Assembly: GCA_011037195.1 (NCBI GenBank)
Contig: JAAEAF010005006.1
Span: 26,046 to 90,045, forward strand
DNA from: Triatoma infestans
Lineage: Eukaryota; Arthropoda; Insecta; Hemiptera; Reduviidae
Reading direction: 5' to 3'
Length of the DNA: 64,000 nt
The notes below the pieces were generated by a model. That model was not told the DNA's origin. It was given only the letters and a program-made list of their open reading frames with translations, and ran no database searches. Below are positions 46,736 to 57,120 of the stretch, piece by piece. The position numbers were made by a program, and so were the translations under genes. Each line of letters begins with the position of its first letter. The stretch's first letter is position 1.

Positions 46736-47471
46736 CGGAAGGTTTACACTTCTATCAATTGCCACTGTTAGTTTAGGTTCTCCTACCTATTTAATAATGA
46801 CGTCCGCTAAATTTAGTGGAAATTAAGTTAGAAGGATATTTATCAAATAATCAAATTATTTTATTTAGAAATTTTATATCCTAATAAATAAATAAAATTA
46901 TTTTATTTTTTTTTTTTTTTTTATATTTAGAAGGATATTTATCGAATTCTAATATAAAATTTTATAATGATTTATAATACATTATAATTTGAACGGAAAA
47001 AAAATCTATAAAAACATACTTGAATTACAGATTTAATAAATAATTCAACAATTTACATTCCATTTGGCTATTTAGCAATTGTAATTGTTTAAAAAATGGA
47101 ATCTAAACAAAACAAAACAAAACAAAAAAAGTATAGAAAAGGCAATTGTTATCGTAATATTGGAGTACTCCCCACACAATCGTATACAAATTGTGATACA
47201 TATGTAAGTGGCATTGCCAAGGTCACGTCGTCTATTTCATGTCATCACAATATTCAAATGTCCAAATGTTTTCATAACTATAGACGACTACATCACAATA
47301 AAAAAAAAATCTTATATTTCTCTCACAAACTGGATTTAATAAAAAAATAAAAACAAAAAAAATAAAAATAAAAAATAATTTTCACAGAATAAATTAACTG
47401 ATTTATTCAAGATTATTTTTTTAAAGATATGCCGAGTATATAATGTTTTAGAATCAATTATTATAATGATA
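46736..47471. other. AT-rich gene-free DNA
   Basis: Poly(T) and poly(A) runs at 46908-46922 and 47343-47376. A small duplication, AGAAGGATATTTATC, occurs at 46830-46844 and 46930-46944. Confidence 0.5.
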
Positions 47472-48617
47472 TTAAAGATATTTCAAGGTTTGAAGAAGGT
47501 TATTATAAATTACATTAGAAAAATTCATTATTGTCAGCTGCTCTAATGGCGTGTAAAAAACTGATCGCATTTTTAACATAAAAATCTGGTGTAAAACTTT
47601 CGACTTTCTATTCCTCCAATTAACACTATTTAATCCAGAAATTTTCTTTTGTGTTACAATGTTTACAAAATTTAGCCACAGATTTCTTAAGGATTGGGAA
47701 TAGATGAAAGTCAGAGGGAGATAATTCCAACAATAATTCATACTTCAAATCCCTCAATTTTCCCATTGCCAAAGCGCCTTTGTGGGCAGGTGCATTGTCC
47801 TGGTGAAAGAGGATTTTTTTTTCTTTTGCAAACCAGGTCTTTTCTCTCTAATTTATTCATCTAGTTGGTCAAGATATGCCCATTATTCCCCATTAATTGT
47901 CTGGCCCTTTGGCAGGTTGTCAATTAAAAGAATCCCTTTGGAATCCCAAAAAACACTAGCCATAACCTTACCAGCCGATGCAATTGCAATCGCTCTCTTT
48001 GGTGCAGAGCCACCGGCTTCTATCCACTGCTAGGACTGTTGTTTTGTCCCAGCTGTAAAGTGGTGAACCCACCTTTCATCCACCGTAACAAATCTGGGCA
48101 AAAAATCAGTTGGATTCTTCTTAAAACGGCAAAAACATTGGCTGAGAAACTCGATTGCTTATTTGTTTGTGTTTCTCATACTGAGTTCCTCGTGCAAAAT
48201 GTGTCGTACCCTTGCTTCTGAGATGCCTACAGCCTTAGCTATCTCATACAACTTTTAATCGTCGATCATCTAGAACCAAACTGTTTGTCTTCCAGATATT
48301 TTCTATGGTAGTTCCAGTTTTTTGGCCATCTTCAACGAAGCCCATTTTTTTTTTTTTTTTTTCACACCAACACTTTCACCAACATTGGATGAATCTTTTG
48401 TTGACGATAAACCAACCAAAACGTAGAATTTTATATGACGGAAGGGTGTTCAAGTTTATTCATTTTTGTCAAAAAAACACGCTTAAATTAAACAGTCATA
48501 CTTATTTGTCTGATCAAATTCACTTTTAGTATTTACTTTTGCAACAAATGTACGAACATAACAAAACTAATTTCATTTGTAACAGTGCCATCTATGGGCT
48601 AGGCCGAGAACTTTTCT
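47472..48617 (-). mobile_element. Mariner transposon, near full length but mutated
   Basis: The transposase reads on the minus strand from an ATG at 48463 towards 47510. The right end, which is the 5' end of the element, has a terminal repeat CTAGGCCGAGAACTTTTC (48599-48616). The left end is truncated before the 3' terminal repeat. It shares an 18-bp terminal repeat with the mariner end at 63690-63707. Confidence 0.9.
47510..48463 (-). pseudogene. Mariner transposase (Mos1-like, D,D34D family)
   Basis: Motifs read from the N-terminus: a 2-bp insertion after HPSVI breaks the frame where VIKFYVLVG is expected; a helix-turn-helix stretch with KTNSLVLDDRRLKVV; then RFVTVDERWVHHFT with the first catalytic Asp; QWIEAGGSAP; KVMASVFWDSKGILLID; and FHQDNAPAHKGALAMGKL with the second Asp. 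The third Asp is in LSPSDFHLFP. Only 28 residues separate the second and third Asp instead of 34, because the HPPYSPDLA region lost six codons. Text ends shortly after AKFCKHCNTKENF. Normal proteins have about 345 residues. The copy cannot be active. Confidence 0.92.
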
Positions 48618-48695
48618 CTTTGCTTTAGCATATAGAGCGCTCTCTATCAAAACCATCAAAACTTGTGCAAATTTAAATTTAAATTTAACTAACTA
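48618..48695. other. Short spacer with the ATCAAAACC motif
   Basis: Between the mariner end and the next Helentron-like copy lies the ATCAAAACCATCAAAAC motif also found near 38525. Confidence 0.4.
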
Positions 48696-49256
48696 ATCCC
48701 TAATATCCCCACTAAAAATTAATTTTTTTCCAGAAAAATTCATTATAACCGTTTTTGAGAAAATTGCTAAAAAATTCAAAAAACCTATGCTTCAAATCTC
48801 ACTTCCGGTTAACAGATTTTCTTCAAATTTGGACATCTAGCAATACTTCTAATGTGTATTAATATTATATAAGTGGTAGAACCATACATTGTCTGAAGTG
48901 CTACTATATAAGGGTTAGCATAACGTTACCATTTCCCCCAGAACCCCCAAAAATCAATTTTCCCAGGAAAATATTTCAAATGAAAGTGATAGGTAGTATG
49001 CGTGATAGACATTACGAAATTACATACGAAATTTAAAGAAAATTGTTGGAGCTGTTTTCGAGAAAATGACGAAAAACTGAAGAAACCAGTAAAGTCGCAC
49101 TTCCGGTAAATGGATTTTACCGGTAATCTTCGTGTGTAATGTGATTATAGTACCCACAGGGATTACCAAGCTTGAGCTTGCTTTGACTTTTCGTTACAGA
49201 AATATTCTGTTAAACACACACACGCAGAGACGATTCGCTAAAAAAAAAAAAAAAAA
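48696..49256 (+). repeat. Helentron-like 3' part, older subfamily
   Basis: Monomer text with a CTCACTTCCGGTTAAC junction (about 48809), a CCCCCAGAACCCCCAAAAAT block, a second junction near 49098, and (CA)n at 49217-49223. It stops in a 17-A run at 49240-49256, where the next copy begins. Its own 3' terminus is not seen. Confidence 0.8.
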
Positions 49257-50104
49257 TCTGGTGTGAAACACTCACACAACTTTCTCTTAATCCAGTTCTC
49301 AAAATTATAATTGACAAATTTTATAGTTAGTGTACCAAATTTAATGAAATTCGTTGAAAACTGAAAAAACTATTCCAGTAAAAGCGCACTTCCGGTTTAC
49401 TAATTTTCTTGAAACACGGATTTTGCCATCTATTTATTTCTAATTAATTTTGTTGGCTGATAGAATTGTATAATCAACTATGATAGCACTTTAGAGAAAA
49501 ACATAACCCCAACCCCTCCTCCAAAAGTGCACTTAAATGAATTTTTCCAGAGAAATGTTTTAAATAAAAGTTCTAGATCTTTGTATGTGTAGTTTATATA
49601 TATAAAGTTTCAAGAAAATCGTCTAAGCCATTTTTGATAAAATCGCGAAAAAGTGAAAAAAAAATCATTTAGTAAAGTGGTAATGGAAACACACTTCCGG
49701 TTATCCGATTTTTTTCAAACTCGGAATTTCAACAACATATTCAATTCTAATTAATATTATTTAGATGATAGAATTGTTTAATAAACTGAAATAGCACTTT
49801 AGATGAAAACCTAACCCCAACCCTCCCCCATAACTGCCCTTAAATAAATTTTCCCAGAGAAACGTTTCAAATAAATGTGGTAGATCTTTGTATGCGTAGT
49901 TGATATACCAACTTTGAAGAAAATCGTCGGAGCGATTTTTGAGAAAACGGAAAAAAGTAAAAAAAAACAAACTAGTAAATGGTGTTTCCGGTTGAGGAAT
50001 TTTGACAGATGAGCCACCGTCAGATGCCATGGTGATACCTAAATGGAATATCAAGATTCAACTTTCTACGGTTTTTCGTTTTTGAGCTATGCTGTTCACA
50101 TACA

Positions 50105-50142
<38 letters not shown>

Positions 50143-50548
50143 GACAGGCACACACTCTTTGCTTAGAAAATATAATGTAACTGACTACATTATAATAAGT
50201 AATAATTTCCTATATTCTTTTTTGTTTATTTTAATATATTTACTATTGTATATAATTTCCTACCATCAAGTATTATAATCATTGTTTAAGATAATAGATA
50301 ATTTATTATTATTTAATATAATTTAGAAACAACACATGTTATAATGTATTGGAGCATGCGGAAAATAAACTGTACCTTGTTAGGGTTACTTTCAAGAAAA
50401 AAAAAAGAAAAAAAACACGCCCTTTGCTGAAAACCACTTTTTTGGACTCGGGGGACCTCAAAACGGATATATCCGGTGAAAACTCGATATCGAATCGAAA
50501 ATTTGACAAGATAACAATACTTCCTCTTACTAGGAGTAAGAGAACGTA
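49257..50548 (+). mobile_element. Helentron-like element split by a 252-bp A-tailed insertion
   Basis: The 5' terminus TCTGGTGTGAAACACTCACA is at 49257, the subterminal repeat (one change) near 49279, and junctions lie near 49387, 49693 and 49983. A (CA)n tract at 50101-50139 is the longest of the family. After CACACTCTTTGCT (50151-50163) comes a foreign stretch, and the element resumes at CACGCCCTTTGCT (50416-50428), then the GGACTCGGGGGACC block and the 3' hairpin to 50548. Without the insertion the copy is about 1,040 bp. Confidence 0.85.
50164..50415 (+). mobile_element. 252-bp retroposed insert of unknown family
   Basis: The insert is flanked by near-identical 13-bp duplications (50151-50163 and 50416-50428, two differences) and ends in an A-rich tail (50395-50415). 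It is AT-rich with no tRNA-like boxes and no coding. The flanks and tail indicate LINE-mediated insertion. Confidence 0.65.
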
Positions 50549-50565
50549 AAAATTTAAGTGTAAAA

Positions 50566-50680
50566 CGAAGTATTGAGATCGTGTCAAATTTTCGATTCGA
50601 GTTTTCACCGGATATACATGTTTTGAGGTGACCTGATGTACAAGTTTGAGGATTCTGAAAAAGTGGGTTTTAGAAATTGG

Positions 50681-50711
<31 letters not shown>

Positions 50712-51297
50712 AGTCAGCATAACTCAAAAATGAAAATCAGAAAAAGTTTATAAAAAAACTTTATATTTCTTTTAACATCCACCAGGAGACCTGACAATAT
50801 AGTTTTAGACAAAATCGGTAAACCGGAAGTAACACTTTATTGAATGGATTTTTATATTTATTCAGATTTTCTCGAACTTGGCTCTTAACTATTTCCTTTA
50901 AACATGGCGTATTAACTACACATAAAAAGAGTTATAACTTTTATTTGAAACATTTCTCCGGGAAAATTCATTTAAGGGCAGTTTTGGGAGAAGGCATTAG
51001 ACTATGCTCTCTTCTAAAGTGCTATTTTAATTTTTAAATATACGATTCTATCATTCATATTAATAGTAATCAGAATTATAGATGTTATAAAAAAGTCCGA
51101 GTTTAAAAAAAAAAATCGGTTGTCCAGAAATGCTCTTTACAGGATAGGTTTTTCAGTTATTTTCTGTGATTTTTTCCCATAAAAAAACCCAACGGGTTTT
51201 CATCAAACTATACATGTAGTAAGAATTGTAAGTGTGAATAAAATTTGTCATTTTTGTAAATTGCAGTGTAAGAGAAAGTTGTTAGGTTCACACCAGA
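50566..51297 (-). repeat. Helentron-like copy, one monomer, diverged
   Basis: It starts just past a lost hairpin (GAAGTATTGAGATCGTGTCA), passes CACCGGATATACATG, (TG)n at 50686-50710 and the AAACCGGAAGTAAC junction (50820-50833), and ends with GTAAGAGAAAGTTG and a 5' terminus at 51297. It faces the preceding copy, with their 3' ends about 18 bp apart. Confidence 0.85.
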
Positions 51298-52129
51298 TTA
51301 TTTTTATAAACAACAACAGACATTGGCGGATAAGCAGGTACTCCATCAAAGAATAAAAACATCTGTGTATAGATAACTTATCGTAAACACTAATAACATA
51401 TTGTAAATGCAATATAAGTGACTATAAAAAAAAATAAAGTACAAGTTTAATAAATAACAATCGTAAATAAATAAACACAGCCATATTTAGATTTATATAA
51501 ATATATGTAAATGATTCATTAGATTGGAATATATAAATGAATCATCAACAATTTATCCTTAAAGAACTCTTTATATCGATAATAAAACTATTTAAAAAAA
51601 AATAAAAGAATTCACTGTATTCATAATTGCAGTTCTTTATAATTGGTATTTATTATATACACAGCAAAAGATGATATCATTTAAAGAGAGCGACTTAATT
51701 AAAATGATTAGTTCGAAGTTTTAAATGTCTTTATATATATATATATAGCGGTCTACGATCGATCATCTGTCAACTTGGAATTTAACTTTTACACTTTAGG
51801 TTCTTATGTCATTATTTCTGACAGATATACTGCTTATATTTTCATTTTAGTTGTTCAAATTGTATTTATGGCGTACAAAAAAAGCTTAGAACTGTCAATT
51901 TCATGAATATCAATAAATATACAGTAAGTAAATATTATATTAAAAAATTTATATTCTGTATGTCTGTTCATATTACATTTATGTTTAAATAGATAAAGAC
52001 AATTAAGAAAAGATAACGTAGTGTACAACATTTAGATGATTTCCCGCATTTCCTTGTTATTTTTCTTGCATTTATTCAAGTCCGGAATATTTCGGATTTT
52101 TTTGTGAGAATATAGAAAAACCAACGAAT
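51298..52129. other. AT-rich gene-free DNA
   Basis: Nothing recognisable; a short (TA)n tract lies at 51732-51746. Confidence 0.5.
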
Positions 52130-52512
52130 ATATTAATAATGTTTAAAATACTGTTGATGGAACTTAAACTATTCTCTGTTGGAAAGACATTTTCGAGAAA
52201 ATCGAAAAAAACAACGTGAAAAATCTATTCACTAAAGTGGTACTTCCGGTTGAAGAATTCCGACAGATAACTTCCGTGTCAGATCTCATTATGATACCCA
52301 AACGGAATTTCAAGTTTGAACTTTCTGCGATGTTTCGTTTTTTTGCTATGCTGTTCACTCACACACTCATACACACACACACACACACACACACACAACA
52401 TTTTCTAAAAACAATTTTTTGTGACTCAGGGGATCTATATACGTAATATTTTCCGGTGAAAACTCAATAATATCGAAATTTTGACACGATTACAAATACT
52501 AGAAGAAAGTAA
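52130..52512 (+). repeat. Helentron-like 3' half
   Basis: Monomer end, junction GTACTTCCGGTTG (52240-52252), ACCCAAACGGAATTTCAAG, (CA)n at 52371-52396, a TTTTCCGGTGAAAACTC block and a 3' end whose hairpin has collapsed to ACTAGAAGAAAGTAAAA. Confidence 0.85.
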
Positions 52513-52539
52513 AAAAGGAATCACGACAAAGTGATGACA

Positions 52540-53095
52540 AGGAAATCTAGTGTGATGGCAAGAAGTGGAAATAGGTGAGGAAATGGCGGCCAATTTATAT
52601 TCTGTCTGTCTGTTTATCTCATAAATTCTAAATCACTGCTTTTCCGTATGTGATCAGTTTGCTGCTTATCTTGGATCAGTCGTGTCAGAAAACAATGCCA
52701 GGGGACGGTATCTGGGAATCGATGCCTGTATGCCGTTACAAAGGCTCTGCGCTACAAGAACTTGTCATCTACAAGACAATAGTTAGGCCGATAACCTGTA
52801 TACTAGCAAACAAAGCATTGCATGGGAAATATGTGAATAAAGGCAAAAGATGCTGGAGATCTGGGAAAGAAAAGTACTAAGGAAAACTCTATAGTCTCGT
52901 TTGCGAGAACGGAGAGTGGAGAATGCGCTCATACGAAGAACTAAAGAGGCTATATGGCGAACCCGGCATAGTCTTTGTCGTAAAGAAAAGCAGACTGAGG
53001 TGGTTGGGCATGTGAAGCAGATGACCCATGATAGTGTAATAGGACCCGATGAGAGGGATCCAAAGCAGAGAGAGAGAGAGACAAAACTGAGAATC
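52540..53095 (+). pseudogene. LINE-E, first part: LINE C-terminal remnant
   Basis: Across frames the text shows YLGSVVSENN, an IYKTIVRPI stretch, LEIWERKVLRK (near 52850), ERRVENALIRRTKEAI in a shifted frame, and LRWLGHVKQMT (about 52998-53030). These are the typical connection and C-terminal blocks of LINE ORF2 proteins. No reverse-transcriptase palm remains and several frame changes occur. The protein continues at 53470 after an LTR-like insertion. Confidence 0.82.
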
Positions 53096-53465
53096 TCACT
53101 CGCTACTTAAGCTAGACTAGCTAGAGTGGGAGACTCTGTGCATATATACAGCTGCGCTAGTCTACAGGGAACAGTCTTTCAACAATTCATACAGCAGTCA
53201 CAAAGCGTCAGCAACCAACTACTACCTTTATCTTCCCTCACTCTAAATCTCTCGCTACAAGTTTCTATATTCGTGTAAAGTCCTGGCCGTTAGTTTGGGT
53301 TTACACTTTCTCATTATACAATGTTCAGCATTATTTCCAGTTTATTTATCTCATAAACCCAATTCTCTCCTTCTCATACCCATTAAATTGGTGGCAGCGA
53401 GTGAAATTCTCAATTTTATCTCTCTCTCTCTCTCTCTGCTTTGGATTCCTCTCATCGGATTCTAT
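53096..53465 (+). mobile_element. LTR-like fragment with a primer-binding-site-like start, inside LINE-E
   Basis: The LTR-like part (53100-53385) shares its layout with 30410-30755 and 45590-45836: AGAGTGGGAGACTCTGTGCA, TATATACAGC, a CGTGTAAAGTCCTGGCCGTT stretch, TTATACAATGTTCAGCAT, ATTCTCTCCTTC. After CATACCCATTAA comes TTGGTGGCAGCGAGTG (53386-53403), which looks like the primer-binding site after an LTR in Gypsy or BEL elements. A CT microsatellite follows and LINE sequence resumes at about 53470. No gag or pol is present. Confidence 0.5.
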
Positions 53466-53690
53466 TACAGTAGACTGCCCAGAAAAGTAATGTATGGGAA
53501 GCCAGGAGGAGTGAGGCTTAGAGGTCGAATTCGCTCAAGGATGTGTGGAGGACGATCTCCGCCAGGCAGCTGTGAAGAGGTGGGGCCCAAACAGGAGTGG
53601 CAGACACTCATTGTTGAGGTCCAGGTCCTGTAGTAGGACTGTAGCACCAATGTAAGAAGAAGAAGAATGGTGGCCGGAGGATTGCAGCAA
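53466..53690 (+). pseudogene. LINE-E, second part: arginine-rich C-terminus
   Basis: The text MYGKPGGVRLRGRIRSRM continues the C-terminal block that normally follows GHVKRM in these LINEs. It is followed by PKQEWQTLIVEVQVL, a stop at 53632, and AAGAAGAAGAA at 53658-53668 as the 3' tail. The orientation and order match the first part, so one LINE was split. Confidence 0.78.
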
Positions 53691-54340
53691 CAAGGAGTCG
53701 CATACAACTTTCTTCGTACAGAGCTGACGCCAACCCAAATCAGATGGAAACACAGGCATGAGTTAGTAAACAAGTGTTCTTAATTGATGTCAATAAAATA
53801 CGTGACAGAATTTCTAATGTCTCAAGAGTTTCGTCATTATGTATTAATGTAATAATTAATTAGAAATAAAGTAGGTATGTATTACAAAATAGTAAGTAAT
53901 AGTTTTATAGTATTAATAAAAATTGAGAACTGTACTTTAAATATATGGCCGATTTTATTGACAGTAATAGAACGTATGGTGAAGTAGTAGAATCTATAGT
54001 TAAGGTAATGAAATAAATTACCTACTACACTACAGACATACAACTAGTACCATTGTTGCTGTATTGCAAACTAAATCCATAAATAAACAGACCATTGTTT
54101 TTCCTAATAAAGACATTTATTGTTTAAAAGAATAGCTCCAAAATATTTATGGTTAGAGCTGGAAAGATTAAGTAAGGTATTCTTCAATTTTATACATTTT
54201 CAATTGTTATTCATGAAATTTGTTTCTCTGAATTCAGATTTTATTAATTTTAAGAAAATGAATGTTCAATATTAAATAATGTTTAGTTCTCAGTTTAAAC
54301 TACAACTTGATTTTATAACGAAATATTATATAGCTTAATC
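53691..54340. other. Gene-free AT-rich DNA
   Basis: No gene or repeat family was recognised. Confidence 0.5.
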
Positions 54341-54469
54341 GCTTTCATCCAAGCTTCTGTTAAGAGCTAAAGAAAATCAATAGAATTATTTTTGAGAAAT
54401 TACGGAAAGCTGAAAAAGCCATTCTGTAAAGTGGCCCAGCTGAATGGATGGTCTTGTTGAATTGGTCTG

Positions 54470-54512
<43 letters not shown>

Positions 54513-55170
54513 TGACACACACACACGTAGTATACAGAGTTGGAAACTCTTTCACGAATGCAATAAATCCTTTTTAAATAGTAAAAAAAATTGAAAATGT
54601 CGATATAATTTTGACTGAAACCTTCTTGTTGAATCTTATTTATTGATCCTAAAACGAAATATCAAGTTTAAACTTATAGAGATTTTACTGTTTTGGAGTT
54701 TCCTTGTTCAAACTCAGGTCACATATACCACTCACCATATACCTAATAACTTTTTGTTTTCCCCCACTTAACTAGGAACGTAAAATATAATATATTTTCT
54801 ATGAAAACTTTTAATTAGAAAATAACATAAATTCATTAGTTTCTTTTTAAAACATTAAAAAAAACAAGGAAAAAAATATAATAAAATATGATTCTCATTT
54901 ATCGCAAGATTCAATCCAGATAACAATGTAGGCTGTTGATTCTTCAATCAAATTTTATTAATTGGTTAAGTTAAAAAATTATTTTACACGGCAATTTAGT
55001 TGCACACACAAAAACCCGCACACACACACATACAAAATAAAGACATTCGTAGAAAATATTTTTTCATACTCATTGGACCTTAATATATTTCCGGTGAAAA
55101 AAACAATTTCGAAACTTTGTTACGATCGCAATAGTTCCTCTCTTAGCAAGTAGTATTAGGAAAAAGCAAG
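54341..55170 (+). repeat. Broken Helentron-like copy with a (TTA)n tract
   Basis: Pieces of the monomer end (AAAGAAAATCAATAGAATTA, about 54369) and the 3' part (AAACGAAATATCAAGTTTAA, 54652) are separated by (TTA)n at 54478-54511. (CA)n at 55001-55031 and TATTTCCGGTGAAAAAAACA lead to a worn 3' end near 55170. Confidence 0.65.
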
Positions 55171-55563
55171 GAGCAGGACATCATAAACAGATATTATAAA
55201 CAAGAGACAACTTCTATAGTAAATTTATTAAAAAGAGTATTTGAACAAAACACAGATCTTTTTTTAATCTGATTAAATAATATAATGAAAAACATTAATT
55301 ATAACACAGACATTGTTAAGAGAATTGTAATAATATAAATCATATCAGTTTCACAACTGTATTTAGAACTCTCTTGCAATATTCTGAAAAAATTTTTTAA
55401 CAAATTTTATTTACTGCTAATTTGCCCGCAAGGGGGTATGTATTGCAAGCAATTACTCGAGGAGTAGTGAACCCACGGGTTACCACAGCTCAGTATTCCA
55501 TGCACTTCGTCAAAACAGTACACAATACACTTAACTACATACCTCTACCCTTTACAGACAAGG

Positions 55564-55739
55564 TCTAGGGTGTAGAGGTGTTTTGTACACTTTTTCCCTC
55601 AATAATATAACCAGTTAAATCTATACTGTCTGTTGCCATTTAGTGGAGGATAAAGATATTTTACTAGCTGCTCTCTATATTTTGTAAATAATGTATACAA
55701 TTCTGTATATAATTTTATGAAATAAATCATTACATTACA
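55564..55739 (+). mobile_element. 176-bp LINE-tail-like insert with a 12-bp target duplication
   Basis: TTACAGACAAGG occurs at 55552-55563 and 55740-55751. The uninterrupted copy at 62060 has one such stretch. The insert ends in AAATAAATCATTACATTACA, an (ATTAC)n tail of the type that ends some LINEs. No coding is present; it is probably a severely 5'-truncated LINE. Confidence 0.8.
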
Positions 55740-56029
55740 TTACAGACAAGGACAGACATAGTACACAAACTAGGGTCTCCGTACTTAGATACTGGCGTAA
55801 GCCAAGGGAGAAGGAAGGGATTAGCTCAGTGGTAGTGCGCTGGACTAGCAACGCGGAGGTCCCGGGTTCGAATCCAGCATGCGGCCCTTAGATTTTCTTT
55901 TCCTAGGAGCCTCTACTACTCAGTTTCCGGTGATGGACAGTGTTGTCTATACCTAGAGAACGCTGCCTAGAGGCCGGCAGTGCATTGAGAAGGCTTCGGA
56001 GGGCACAATAGAGATCTTTCAGGTCGTAG

Positions 56030-57090
56030 TTTTTTTTGTTTTTTTTACACGCATACCGTAGCTCTCGCTCGTAACAGCCCAATGATTATACTTCATCCCC
56101 AAAGCAAGAATATATGAGGGAAGGGCACAACAAGGTACCTTTACTAAATTATATAGAATTTATGCTATCATATTACAAGCTAACAAACTGCATCGCATTC
56201 ATACTCATTCACACAATAAATACATTCATACTTCACGCATGCAGACAAAATTCCTATCCTAATTGACCTCTCAGTACTCGATATTCCTGAGAGGCCCGGT
56301 AAAAACTCGATAAATACCCAATCTGAGTCATTCAATCCACAGCTATCCAATAAATTACTAATATCCCACACTTAGGCTCCGCCTACCCTCGAAAATCTCA
56401 CCACAGTGTACCACGTCTTAGAGCCTCTTCTGCAAACTTTTTAAAGGCATCGTATGCACTGAGATTTTCCAGCAACAGGGTTAGTGTATCATTATCAATG
56501 CGAACATGATAGCCTATAGCACTTCATAATTTTGCCCGGAGATCTTCATAACGAATGCATTCAAAAATAATATGTTGGGCGGTCTCCAATTCACCGCAAC
56601 GACAATAACCATCACTTACCAAACCCATCTCATACCACTTTCCTTTAATTTGCCCAAGACCTGTCACTAGCCTGGAGACGGCGCAAGAAAAATCTGTGGG
56701 GACTACATTTACTACATTTTTTTTCCATTGTCGCGTCTGGCAAACACCTGTAGGTGGTCCTCCCCTTTTGAGAGTAAGACCAGCGAGATTTCCATTGCAG
56801 TAACAGATCCTGATCCAGTTGTTTCTTTTTTTCATTCAGGAGCCAGATTCTGAAATCATTTCCAATTTCTCCTTCTGGTAAGGGTTCTAACGAATGTCCA
56901 CGCAAACTCACTGTTTTCCCTCTTCTTAAAAAGTATAATAGGGCCGATTTCACTACTTCCAGGTCGAATGGAAGACATCCCGCCGAAACCTGCAGAGCCT
57001 CAGTTGATGTCGTACGGCTAAAATTACCCATCAACAGCAGCATGGCTCTCTGTATTGCCATGGTATGACTCCTAAAGACCGAGCTGCTAA
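56030..57090 (-). pseudogene. LINE-D: 5'-truncated jockey/R1-like LINE with intact target duplications
   Basis: Read on the minus strand, the C-terminal ORF2 region starts near 57090 (SHTMAIQRAMLLLMGNFSRT), continues with TSTEALQVSAGCLPFDLEVV (about 57010-56950), and shifts frame in an A run near 56830. It then reads CYCNGNLAGLTLKRGGPPTG and LVTGLGQIKGKWYEMGL. The zinc knuckle CRCGELETAQHIIFEC (about 56610-56560) matches CXCX7HX4C. A 3' untranslated part follows, with a T run at 56030-56050 that is the poly(A) tail on this strand. CTTTCAGGTCGTAG (56016-56029) and CTTTCAGATCGTAG (57091-57104) are the target duplication. The RT palm is not included. Inactive. Confidence 0.88.
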
Positions 57091-57120
57091 CTTTCAGATC
57101 GTAGTGGAACAATCCCCTTT

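Larger units (their letters stand above)
55427..57120 (+). mobile_element. Composite SINE with two later retroinsertions
   Basis: A leader of about 200 bp (CCCGCAAGG..GTATGTATTGC to GGCGTAAGCCAAGGGAG) precedes a type 1 tRNA-derived SINE head at 55812 (GGAAGGGATTAGCTCAGTGG; B box GGTTCGAATCC near 55864). The same leader and head recur at 61945-62345. The leader is interrupted by a 176-bp insert (55564-55739). The SINE 3' flank carries a LINE insertion (56030-57090). Confidence 0.8.

Noticed and set aside
47581..47600. ATCTGGTGTAAAAC as a Helentron 5' end
   Set aside because: The match covers only about 14 bases and falls inside the mariner transposase frame (VESFTPDF on the minus strand), so it is coincidental.
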